Source of the DNA: Ganoderma boninense
Taxonomy: Eukaryota > Basidiomycota > Agaricomycetes > Polyporales > Polyporaceae
Assembly: GCA_002900995.3 (NCBI GenBank)
Contig: PJEW03000035.1
Location: 1-30,265, forward strand
Direction of reading: 5' to 3'
DNA length: 30,265 nucleotides
Shown piece by piece: positions 20,334-29,024 of the stretch (positions are counted from its first letter, which is position 1; every line of letters starts with the position of its first letter). The translations under genes and the position numbers were made by a program. Under the pieces are notes generated by a model, which searched no databases, was not told the origin of the DNA, and saw nothing but the letters and a program-made list of their open reading frames with translations.

Positions 20334-22041
20334 TTACCCACGAACCACAACAGCGTTCTGCTCAACCGCAAGACGAAACTCGTCCAACGCAGCCTGCCGA
20401 GAGGATACCCGGTGCCAGCTGCCCCTGGACACCTGAGCGGCACGCTGGGCCACGGTCCTTCAAAAATAGATTAGCATGGAAAGGTATCTTTGGACCGCAT
20501 CGACTTACAGATTGCTGAAGACTCCAACAATAGAACCGGTGGTCACAACGTACCACGAGACGATGGCGGGATTCTCGTCATCAATGTGGATGGAGTGTGC
20601 CGGGATCGGGTTCGAGCCAGGCGGAATCGGCACCAGCGGGTGCTGAGGAGGCAGAGACGATTCCTCCTCCTCCTCCTCCGCCTCCTCCTCTACCGGGGGC
20701 TGGTACCGAACAGGCCGCACAGTGGCGGTGGCAGCACTGGTCCGGGAGCCAGTGTTTGTACCGCGCGACGTTCGAGTTGCACCTGAAGAGGAAGCCGAGG
20801 TCCTGATGACGGAGGGCCGAGCAGTCGAAGAGGACGCCGAGGATAAGGTCGAGGAGCGAGTGGAAACCGGGTGCCGAGTTGAAACCGGGTGCGGAGCTGC
20901 GACCGGGAATGCAGACGTCTGGGAGATCGTAGACCAAGAATCCTCCTCGTCATCACGGGGCTCACCCGACATACCGATAGCGATCTGCATCGAACGTTCT
21001 ACAGAGGCGGTCACGGCCGCGGGAGGAGGGTGTTCGAATGTGTTCAGGACAGCAGTCCTGTTGCAGCGCAGGGCGTTGCTGTTCGAAGAGTGCCTGTGGT
21101 TGAAAGCGCAAGGGAACCAGTCGACGGTAGAAGAGCCGGTGGGATGTTCGGGGACGGATGACGCCGGTGCCGCAACCTCAGAGCGATGACCATGCAGGGA
21201 AGACGCGGCGTGTGAGTGGACCTGCACGCGAGAAGGGCCCGGAGGCGTGGCAAGCAGCGCGTGGTTTTCAGCGAAGAAGTCCGAGCCAGGGGAATGGCGC
21301 CAGTACTCCTGAGAGGAGTTAACGGGGGAGCCTACCGGGGAAGCCGTGCCACCACGTGAAGCCATGCCACCGCGTGAAGCCGTGCCACCGCGTGAAGCCG
21401 TGCCACCGCGTGAAGCCGTGCCACCGCGTGAAGCCGTGCCACCGCGTGCATCCGTGCTCTCTGGCCACACAAGTCGGGGGAGTTGACGGGGGTCCTCGGG
21501 GAAGTGGCCATGGGGACAGGGACGTTCTGGAAAGAGCAGTTAGGGATCCGCACATTACCTCGAAACTGATTGACACAGACCGCCGATAGCCATTTTCAGG
21601 CACTCGATGCAAATAGCGGAAGGCACACCACTGTTTGCTGCTTATACAAAGTGAGTAAAACGAAGCAGACGAAATTCAAAGAAACTTTACTTTCGAATAT
21701 AGCGAGGAGTAGCAGCCGCTGAGCCAGTTCGGCGATAGTGTAGCGGCGGATCGGATGAGAGGCGTCGATGCCCTCCAAGTCAAGCACAGTGTACCGACCG
21801 ACGATGTTGTCAGTCCCATCGTCGGAGAGAGCAGGTTGAGCGGAGTGTTCGCGAGAACTGGCCTCGCCCTTCATGATGAGGGGCGATGGCAGTCTGGGGC
21901 ATCGGATACGTGCCTTTATGTGCACGGCGGTAATGTCTATTCGGAACAACGAGTCAAGTAAATTTGAAGCAGGAAAGAGGGTTACTTACGAGGCCAAACA
22001 TTAAGATTAATATCCAGCAGCCTGTTCGGTACCCAAATCAT
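20334..22041 (-). CDS. KDZ passenger gene with C-terminal RNase H1-N/viroplasmin-like domain
   Basis: The start at 22041 gives MIWVPNRLLDINLNVWP; a 53-bp intron (21937-21989) leads to exon 2 (21936-21691), with VGRYTVLDLEGIDASHPIRR and TIAELAQRLLLLAIFE. The next junctions are uncertain; one in-phase chain adds PENGYRRSVSISFE, then skips to the repeat. From about 21460 to 20509 one long frame runs: a 6-residue repeat (ARGGTAS-type), a Ser/Thr/Pro-rich middle, an acidic Glu run (VEEEAEEEEEESSLP), then WYVVTTGSIVGVFSN. A 51-bp intron (20458-20508) joins the last exon, ending RQAALDEFRLAVEQNAVVVRG. The last about 55 residues match the RNase H1 N-terminal/caulimovirus-VI (viroplasmin) fold pattern, which binds RNA-DNA hybrids; no RNase H catalytic domain follows. 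Function is unknown; a nucleic-acid-binding role is inference. It shares a short promoter with the plus-strand gene at 22143. Confidence 0.68.
21340..21447. repeat. 18-bp tandem repeat, six copies
   Basis: Six head-to-tail units of GAAGCCGTGCCACCGCGT (plus strand), the first two each with one change, followed by a diverged partial unit. It is coding in the minus-strand passenger gene, where each unit encodes six residues (Arg-Gly-Gly-Thr/Met-Ala-Ser). All three minus-strand frames stay open through the array because the unit length is a multiple of three. Confidence 0.95.
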
Positions 22042-22142
22042 CGGCCTTCGAGGGCAATGCGCGCGCACAGGGCACCTCACCCCGTATCCCCGTGTCCTCG
22101 TGCTCCTCGCTCTGCCCGGCTTCCGCTTCTCCCTCCTTCGCG
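22042..22142. promoter_or_regulatory. 101-bp divergent promoter between two KDZ passenger genes
   Basis: The minus-strand gene starts at 22041 and the plus-strand gene at 22143, leaving 101 bp. If both starts are right the two genes share a very compact bidirectional promoter or have their transcription starts inside each other's 5' ends. The plus strand is pyrimidine-rich toward 22143. An upstream in-frame GTG (22092) is not used as a start here. Confidence 0.45.
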
Positions 22143-24372
22143 ATGCCAGGCCAGGAATACGACTCCCGCTCATGGGCGACAGAAGCGCAATGGACATGGC
22201 TTTGGGGTAAGCGACCAGACTTTCTCGACGCGCAGAAGAACGGCCGAGTGTCCACGTTTATGGCGTCGGTGTATTGCGATTGGTTCGTGGAGTGGCCGGA
22301 GATACAGGCCCTCTTTGGGCACGAGGACGAGGCGAGGTTGACTGAAGCAGAGAAGGAGATGCTCGGGAAGGCGGTGGCAGGCAGGAGGACGGTGAGGATC
22401 CATCCGATCTCTGTGCTAGTGGTCACATGTGCTTACCATGTGACTGCTACTGAACGGTGGCTGACGCGTCCACGACAGAAACTCACGACGTGGTTCAAGA
22501 ATCGTTGTCGAGTCAGGCCCACGAATGCCAATATCACCTCTCTGATGGCAGCTGCTGGCGTCACCAAGAGGCCGACACGACTCCCGCAAAAGATAGAAGT
22601 CTACTCGAAGAAGTACTACAAGCAAAAGGTCAAATCTACTGTCACCGCCCAACTCTCCGAGCTCAAGGACCGGCTTGGTCGTCCATTGACCTCAAAGGAG
22701 AAGTTGGACATCATCAAGAAATGCACCGCGTCGGCCTTTGCCAGTGAGTCTCAGGAAGTCCGGGACGAAATCGACACAATGCATGCCGCCCTCAAGGAGG
22801 CCGTCAGTGCTACAGACGCCGCTCTTGAGGCGGCAGACGAAACTCGTGACGGACGCACCCCGTCCCAATTTCAAGCGTACGTACGATCGGTCCCCAACGT
22901 GCATTTGCTTCCCGCTAACAATAGTGTGACCAGTGCCATCAACTATGCCCCGCAAGTCCTCGAGAAGGTCCTTAACCCTCTCGCCAAGTCCATGGGCTGG
23001 ACATTCAGTATCTTTGGTGCAGGCCCTGTCCCGGAAGAGGGCGGCCAGATCTCATCGATGGCGTCAGTTCCTCCTCTGCCGCTTCTCTTTTTTTTTGTCT
23101 AACTGATCTTCCAGCGCACACTTCGGACGTAACCAACACGGTCACACGCTCCCGCAAGCCACCCCGGACTTTGAAGAACAGTTTATTCGTCCATTTGGGA
23201 AGTTCGCGAAGAGTGTGTTTCGTAAGTATATGTTCCTTCTTTATTGCGGTTGAGTTAACGTTCACTTTGTGGTGCGTAGCTCGTGCTGTTCGGGAACAAC
23301 GCCGGCTCCCCAGCCTAGGCAATCCATCCTCCGAGACCGAAATATCTCCTTCTCAGCCTGATCACCCTTCTGATCTGATCCCTGCTCAGATCTCGCCACT
23401 CATCCCTGACACGACTGCTACTCACTATCCAAACAATCTGGAGGCTCCGGAGGTTGCAGCTTTCACGTCCCTCCCAGTGATGCCTCAGGTTGTAGATGAC
23501 CCCCTTGCCATGGCGATTCAAGGTCGGCAGCTCACGCCACTGCTCCAAGACCTCGGCGGTCCTCTTTACCGCTTCCCAGAAGCCCTGTCACCCAATGTGT
23601 TCATGACACCTGACTTCTCAGGCGTCGACGTCGGTGAACTTTTCTTGCCGTCCATCCCGGACCTTGCCAGCCCTTCCATTCCCTTCGCGAACGGATTCAG
23701 CCCTGAGGTCAACACGCCTCCGCCACGTCCGCCAATGATATCTCCGCCGCCCGCTGTTGCAGTCCCCCTGCCTGGGCCTGCATCTGAAGCCCCTACATTT
23801 CCGAGCACAGGTCTTCTCACCAGCACGCCACCTCCGCCTCCCGGTGTAGCTCTCCCCACCGAGCCCATGCCTGAAAGTCCTGCATCCGGCGTATGCTCTG
23901 CTGGATCTATGGCCCACAGCGCTTCCACAGTAACCGCGCCTTCCGCATCTAGGTGCGAGGATCCGACAGTCGAGGTACTGCCTTCATCGTCGCGAAGGGT
24001 CTTCGATGACATCGCGGACTCAGCTGCGAATCTGCCAATCCCGAACCGCGCCCCTGACTCAGCCAGCACGCCTGCTCTCCCGACCGCCGACTCAGCTAGC
24101 ACCGCTGCGCTCGCAATCGCCAACGGCCGTCCTCAGCGTGATCGTCGCGCCCCACGTCCTCGGGACGACGGATGGGTCCAGCGCTCATCGGCGAAGGCCA
24201 GAGCTCGTCAGCGGAAGAAAATACCTGTGCCGGCGCCGGGAGAAACGAATGACGGTGGGCTGGGAGAAACGAATGGCGGTGAGCCGGGCCCCACGTAAGT
24301 CTCCCTACCCAATGGTGGGCGCGCGCCGACTAACTTTCTCCCAGCTGCGAACGCGCGAGGCTTGCGATATGA
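22143..24372 (+). CDS. Uncharacterised 644-aa protein, KDZ passenger gene
   Basis: Six exons (22143-22391, 22479-22876, 22925-23062, 23115-23221, 23280-24294, 24345-24372) with introns of 87, 48, 52, 58 and 50 bp, all in phase, give 644 aa without lesions. I recognise the N-terminal half as a protein type common in mushroom-forming fungi, with no known function: GRVSTFMASVYCDWFVEWPE, LTEAEKEMLGKAV, KLTTWFKNRCR, a Lys-rich YSKKYYKQKVKSTV, MGWTFSIFGAGPVPEEGG, then HFGRNQHGHTLP and FEEQFIRPFGKFAKSVF. The C-terminal half is long, Pro/Ser/Ala-rich and probably disordered, ending in a basic RPQRDRRAPRPRDDGWVQRS stretch and short GETNDGG repeats. The last intron has a strong donor GTAAGT and CTAAC branch site; without it the frame would stop at 24298. 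Divergent from the gene at 22041. The link to KDZ elements is inferred from position. Confidence 0.75.
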
Positions 24373-24736
24373 AAGGCCTTCTTGCTGAGTTGGAAGTTCT
24401 TGGGACGTTGGAATGTCATTTTATAGCACTCGTTGTACTCGTGTGAAGTGTAAATAGAATCATCTTGATGTCATGTCTGTTTGATAAGCCGCGCAACTAC
24501 AATGCAAGGACGATAGGCATAACTAATAGTATGAACCGACAACGAGGACAACGACAGATACAGGAGAAACAACTCTCGAAGGTCATGTCTGGATCCACAA
24601 ACACCATGCCAACTTAACGCATGCGAGACAGCATAACTCGAAGGGCGCACTGCAAGGGACAGGTCAGCCGGGGAAGGGGGCGGGAAGGCATACCCATTAG
24701 CACGTACCTGCTTACAACCCTATGAACCACGGCTTG
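24373..24736. other. Noncoding stretch downstream of the plus-strand passenger gene
   Basis: No gene is supported in these 364 bp. It should contain the 3' UTR of the plus-strand gene and the 3' side of the small minus-strand ORF that ends at 24737. AT content is higher than in the flanking coding regions. Confidence 0.4.
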
Positions 24737-25064
24737 TCAATGCGCAGAGGTCGATGACAGGTCCACCCCGCAGGCAGCGAGGGGCGTAGGGCCGTCAAAC
24801 ACTGTGAACTTGAAGACTGCGGGATCAGTGAAGCGCTATCAGACACAAGGAGAAAATGCTAAGGGAACGAGGGGTAAAAGGGAGAGGAAAGTCCAAGGTG
24901 ATATGGCATACCCTGGCGACCATCGTTGAGATAGCACTTGACACCGCACTCGAGGGCGACCACAAGAAGGGGGCGGTGGGACAAGCAACAGACAAACGGG
25001 TGAGCCGCAATGCAGACGACACGGTGTTGTACGACGTGCAAGAGAGAGTACGGGGCATACGCAT
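24737..25064 (-). CDS. Possible small spliced ORF near the right end of the KDZ element
   Basis: Exon 1 (25064-24912) encodes 51 residues (MRMPRTLSCTSYNTVSSALR...). A 76-bp intron (24836-24911; donor AGG|GTATGC, acceptor CTGATAG) joins exon 2 (24835-24737), RFTDPAVFKFTVFDGPTPLA and on to the stop, for 83 aa. Exon 2 has the more protein-like composition. A different frame over exon 1 also reads plausibly (VALECGVKCYLNDGRQ) but joins exon 2 out of phase, so exon 1 or a frameshift may be misjudged. No family is recognised; it could be a remnant of a longer gene. Confidence 0.3.
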
Positions 25065-25231
25065 GACTAGGCGGGCATGGCGGACCTTCGAAGGGGGGGA
25101 GGGGTTCAGGGAAAAGGGAAGGAGAAGAGGCGGTCGTACCCAGCGAGGAATTAATAGTCGAGGTTAAAGTTTGCCTTGGAAGGTCCGCGTGGGAACATGC
25201 TCGGTCTCCGAAATAGTCGCTTAGGCCTGTC

Positions 25232-25252
25232 GGGTTTGAACAATTCAAACCC
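25232..25252. repeat. Perfect 9-bp hairpin near the right end of the KDZ element
   Basis: GGGTTTGAA, a 3-nt loop CAA, then TTCAAACCC. It lies about 190 bp inside the right terminus, in otherwise non-coding DNA. It may be a transposase subterminal site or a transcript structure; no function is shown. Confidence 0.6.
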
Positions 25253-25408
25253 AGCAAGGAGAATGACAGGCGTCGGTAGGCATGACAAATTAGGGAGAGC
25301 GGGGTCGGGGCGCGGAGTGCCTAGATTGAGCACGTCTCGGGTGCCGGGATCCGGATCCTGCCGCCAGTGGATACATCTACAGTGGACCACAGTAATTGCT
25401 ATGGAATA

Positions 25409-25440
25409 TGGATCCTCTGTCCACTGACATTACAGTAGAT
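25409..25440 (-). repeat. Right terminal inverted repeat of the KDZ element
   Basis: Read on the minus strand from 25440: ATCTACTGTAATGTCAGTGG followed by ACAGAGGATCC. It pairs with the left end at 13478-13509 (ACTGTAAT and GGATCC exact). An inner inverted word, CAGTGGATA at 25365-25373, mirrors TATCCACTG at 13543-13551. Confidence 0.7.
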
Positions 25441-28400
25441 AGGTGGATCTATATGACAGTGAGGCCTGGCGCATCAAGTACGCCCGCAAGGACTGCTGGA
25501 CCTCCTTCCTCGATGACACGGACGCACACTCAATCTGGGCGGCACACCGCTTCCTCAAAAAGGGGCCGTCAGATGGCGGCGCGGTGCGAATCCCTTCCCT
25601 CAAATCTGTTGCTGACCCTTCCCGCATTCTCACAGACAACGCCGCCAAGGGCGAAGAGTTTTACAGCACCTTCTTCCTCCCGCCAGGCCCTGCACCACCC
25701 CGCACCCCGGAACACGAATATCCGCCGCCGCGCTTTGAGTTTACTGACATATCTAACCTGCAGGTAGAGCGCGCCATCGCTGCGCTTCGGGCATTCAAGG
25801 CACCTGGCCCGGACGGCATCCCGAATGAGGTGTACATCCATTGCCGCGACCTGCTTACGCCGCTTTTAGGCACCCTCTTTAGGGCAACCTTCCACTTACA
25901 TTACTACCCCGCTGTTTGGCAGATCTCAGACACGATCGTCCTGCGCAAGCCCGGGAAGACGGACTATACAACGGCGAAGGCACACCGCCCCATCGCTTTA
26001 CTCAACTGCATGTCCAAAATCTTATCACGCTGTGTGGCTGACGTCCTAGTTTATCAGGCAGAGACACTCTCACTGCTTGCAGACTACCAGTTCGGGGGCA
26101 GACCAGGACGCACCACAACCGACTCCATCCACCTGGTGACCAAGACGGTTAGGGATGCATGGCGTCAGGGTAAGGTGGCCTCGGTCCTCTTCCTCGACAT
26201 CAAGTCCGCCTTCCCAGCCGCCACCCCAGAGCGGCTTTTCCACAATATGCGTATGCTGGGCGTGCCCAAGGTGGTCACGGACTGGCTACGTCGCAAGCTT
26301 GACGGGCGCCGTACACGCCTCCGCTTCGACGACTTCAACTCCGAGCCCTTTGACATCACCAGTGGCATCGACCAGGGTTGCCCTCTCTCTGTCATCCTCT
26401 ACGGTTTTCTTTAACACCCCCTTATCAGCAGTGCCCGTATCAAAGGTGGCGAGATCGCAGTTGGATCAATGGACGACGTTGCCCTCATCACGGTGGGACG
26501 CACTTTTGCTGACACTCACAGCAAGTTGCAGGATTTTTTCGACCGACCAGGCGGGGCACGCGAGTGGTCTACCTCACACAATTCCCACTTCGCACTCGAC
26601 AAGTTCGGACTCCTCAACATGACCCGGCGCGCTACGGAGGCTCTGGGACCAGAGCTCGTGCTGGGGGACACCACCATCGCCCCTTCTGCGCACCATCGAT
26701 TCCTAGGGGTGCTAGTCGACAATCGACTTCGCTTCCACCAGCATGTGGCGATGGCACTGGGCAAGGGGCTGGTCTGGGTCACGGCACTGCGGCGGCTCGC
26801 ACGCTCACAATACGGCCTGGCTCCTGCACTCATCCGTCGACTCTACCTCGCGGTGGCTGTCCCCAGCACCCTTTATGCGGTTGACACGTTCATCACCCCA
26901 ATCACCAAGCCGGATGGAGCGCGCCGCAGCCGTGGCTCGGTAGGGGCGGTCAACAAGCTCAGCCGCGTCCATCGAGAAGCAGTAACACTGATCACAGGCG
27001 CGATGCGCACCACTGCTACTGACATTATGACAGCACATGCGGACGTCCTGCCCTTCCCCCTCTCATCGACAAGCTCTGCCACCGTGCAACGGTCCGGATG
27101 TGCACGCTCCCCCTCTCGCACCCACTTACACCTCACATTCGGCGGGCTGCGGCCCGCTATGTCAAAACGCCACCGCTCGCAGCTTCACGAGCTTCTCCAC
27201 CACTTACGTATCCCCAGACTCCCCAACTCGCATAGAAACCATGCGCCCGGCACGCCACCACCCCGGCATGCGGCCAGCCGCCCGCGCCCTCACCTACGAC
27301 GACAAGGACGACGCAGTGAAGAAGGACGAGCAGTGGATGCGTGATCACGACGTCTCTGTCTACTCGGACGGATCGGAGAAGGATGGTGGCGTGGGCGCAG
27401 CAGCCGTGCTCGTCCGCAAGGGCACGGCGCGTCACCGTACCCTCCGCTACTATCTGGGCCCCTCCACGGAATATGGCAACTACGAAGCGGAGATCGTAGG
27501 CTCGATCATGGGGACAGAGCTCCTCCGCTCAGAGAAGAACGCCGTCAACGACCCGTCGGTCGCTCTCGACAACAAGTCCTCCATCGAGGCATCCCAGCAG
27601 ATAAAGCACTCGCCCTCGCATTACTTACTGACTATCTCTTGCAGAGGGCAGAGCTACTTCGAAAGCACGGTATCACCAAGAATGTCCGTCGACCGCAACT
27701 CACGCTGCGCTGGGTCCCCGGCCACACTGGCATTGAAGGAAACGAGCTTGCAGACACGGAGGCAAAACTTGCCGCGCAGGGCGCAGCACACAACAGCTCG
27801 GCTGGACGCCTTCCGAGCCTCCTGCGCCGACCACTCCCAATCAGTGCAGCGAAGGTCAAGCTCGCATATGCGAAAGCCCTCACTGACAAGGCAACTGCGG
27901 GCTGGCGCAACTCGGTGCGTGGTCGCAGATTCATCAGTACTGACCCCGCTCTCCCCTCCCCCAAATATATGAAGTCTATCAAGCCGCTCGCCCGACGGCA
28001 GGCCGCGGTCCTCTTCCAGCTGCGTTGCGGCCATGTCCCCCTCAACTCGCACCTGCACCGCATAGGACGCGCTCCTGCGCCTACCTGCCCGGCATGCGGC
28101 AGTGCTCCAGAAACCGTCCTTCACTACCTCCTCTCGTGCCCCGCACACTCCCATGCACGGGCGTGCTATCTCTCGGGTATGGGCCGCCGAGGTCGAGACC
28201 TGTCCACACTGCTCGGCACCCCGGACGCGTGGCAACGCCCTCCTGCGCTACGTTGGCGCAACTAAGAGGCTCGCCGCACACCTTCGGGCAATGTTACACC
28301 TCAACAACCCTCCAATGATGGCCCTGCTCGGGCACGTCACCGCGATCGATCCTCACGCTAAGCACCTCCTCGCATCTCTCACCCCCTCGTTGTCGCGCAC

Positions 28401-28602
28401 CCCACCTCATCTTGCTCTTACGTTTGCAGATGCAAGCAAGCAAGCCGATCGCGTATGTGACCACCCCCCCTTCTCCCCCTCCTCTCTACATTACAGCAGT
28501 TTCACTGCTACGGCTACCACGCCATGTATCTCGCGCTCTGTCAGATCCCACGGAACTTTGCACTGCGGGCGTCCACCCGCTCTAGGGACGGGGGAGTTCT
28601 GA
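25441..28602 (+). pseudogene. LINE ORF2, reverse transcriptase / RNase H half (stop and frameshifts)
   Basis: Continues the ORF2 cut at 13477. Reverse transcriptase motifs in order: KAPGPDGIPNEVY, RPIALLNCMSKILSR, YQFGGRPGRTTTDSI, SVLFLDIKSAFPAATPERL (motif A Asp), SGIDQGCPLSVILYGF (motif B), GSMDDVALI (motif C, with Ser-Met before the Asp pair), HRFLGVLVDNRL. An in-frame TAA at 26412-26414 lies between motifs B and C, in the same frame on both sides. Frameshifts follow near 27060 and again before YSDGSEKDGGVGAAAVLVRK, the RNase H start, with YEAEIVGSIMG, ALDNKSSIEAS and, after another shift near 27625, LRWVPGHTGIEGNELAD. A C-terminal cluster CPACGSAPETVLHYLLSCPAH ends the protein; a last shift near 28230 extends it as LLRYVGATKRLAAHLRAM. 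The gene is not functional as written. Confidence 0.87.
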
Positions 28603-29012
28603 CGTACGGCGGGGCAACCGCCGCACGTACTCCTGACCGCAGTAAGAGGCAAGACCCAGGGGCGCAATCGCACCCAGTAGGTGGCAGGTTTATATCCCGC
28701 TCCCTTGCCTTCAATGGCCGGGAGAGGGTGGACGCTCGCATTGCACGGTTCCGCAGCCGTGCCTTTCTCCCTCTCTCACTACGATACTACCCACCACCTC
28801 GCATTGTCCCCGACCTCCCTGCGTTGCAGCGTGCCTCGGCACCGACGTCAACGTTACTCCCCCCTCGACAACCCCCTAGTTTTGCACGGGCTTTCAAGCC
28901 CCAGGTAACGCCGACCATTATCCATTCTTCGTAGCTACTACATGTATTCAAGGCCTACCATGAGGCTCGGCCTCGCACGGCAATAAACGGGATCTAGAAA
29001 GAAAGAAAGAAA
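28603..29012 (+). other. LINE 3' untranslated region and (GAAA)4 tail
   Basis: Noncoding sequence between the last ORF2-like frame and the LINE end. It contains an AATAAA-like CAATAAACG at 28981-28989 and finishes with four GAAA units (28997-29012) directly before the target duplication. A short simple-repeat tail in place of poly(A) is known for some I/Tad-type LINEs. Confidence 0.7.
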
Positions 29013-29024
29013 GACGGCGCAGGC
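29013..29024 (+). repeat. LINE target-site duplication, right copy
   Basis: GACGGCGCAGGC, identical to 10455-10466, directly following the (GAAA)4 tail of the LINE. Confidence 0.88.

Larger units (their letters stand above)
13478..25440. mobile_element. KDZ-type DNA transposon with passenger genes, nested in LINE ORF2
   Basis: This 11.96-kb block separates the endonuclease and reverse transcriptase halves of one LINE ORF2. Its ends are inverted: ACTGTAAT (13481-13488), a CAGT core and AGGATCC on the left mirror GGATCCTCTGTCCACTGAC and ATTACAGT (25429-25436) on the right. Inside are a KDZ transposase (-), two more minus-strand genes, a plus-strand gene divergent from one of them and a possible small spliced ORF. 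KDZ (Kyakuja-Dileera-Zisupton) elements are known as large, gene-carrying transposons expanded in mushroom-forming fungi. Which passenger genes belong to the element rather than to older inserts cannot be settled from one copy. It carries fewer lesions than the LINE, consistent with later arrival. Confidence 0.85.
10467..29012 (+). mobile_element. Tad/I-like non-LTR retrotransposon (LINE), split by a nested DNA transposon
   Basis: The plus-strand element has a short leader (10467-10635), ORF1 with zinc knuckles, ORF2 with APE-type endonuclease, reverse transcriptase, RNase H and a C-terminal Cys/His cluster, a 3' UTR and a (GAAA)4 tail. It is bounded by a perfect 12-bp target duplication. It spans 18,546 bp, but about 11.96 kb of that is a DNA transposon inside ORF2 (13478-25440), leaving about 6.6 kb of LINE, close to full length for this class. 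The APE-EN/RT/RNase H order with a final CxxC...HxxxxC cluster fits the Tad1/I superfamily known in fungi; the clade is my inference. ORF1 and ORF2 carry many frameshifts and at least one in-frame stop, so this copy cannot be autonomous as written. It lies in the same orientation as the host gene. Confidence 0.9.

Noticed and set aside
22092..22142. GTG-initiated extension of the plus-strand passenger gene
   Set aside because: Nuclear genes rarely start at GTG, and the ATG at 22143 follows at once; the extra residues are low-complexity.
20505..25170. Search for a TET/JBP dioxygenase as KDZ cargo
   Set aside because: No HxD...H iron-site pattern or other TET/JBP-like block was found in any coding stretch of the element.
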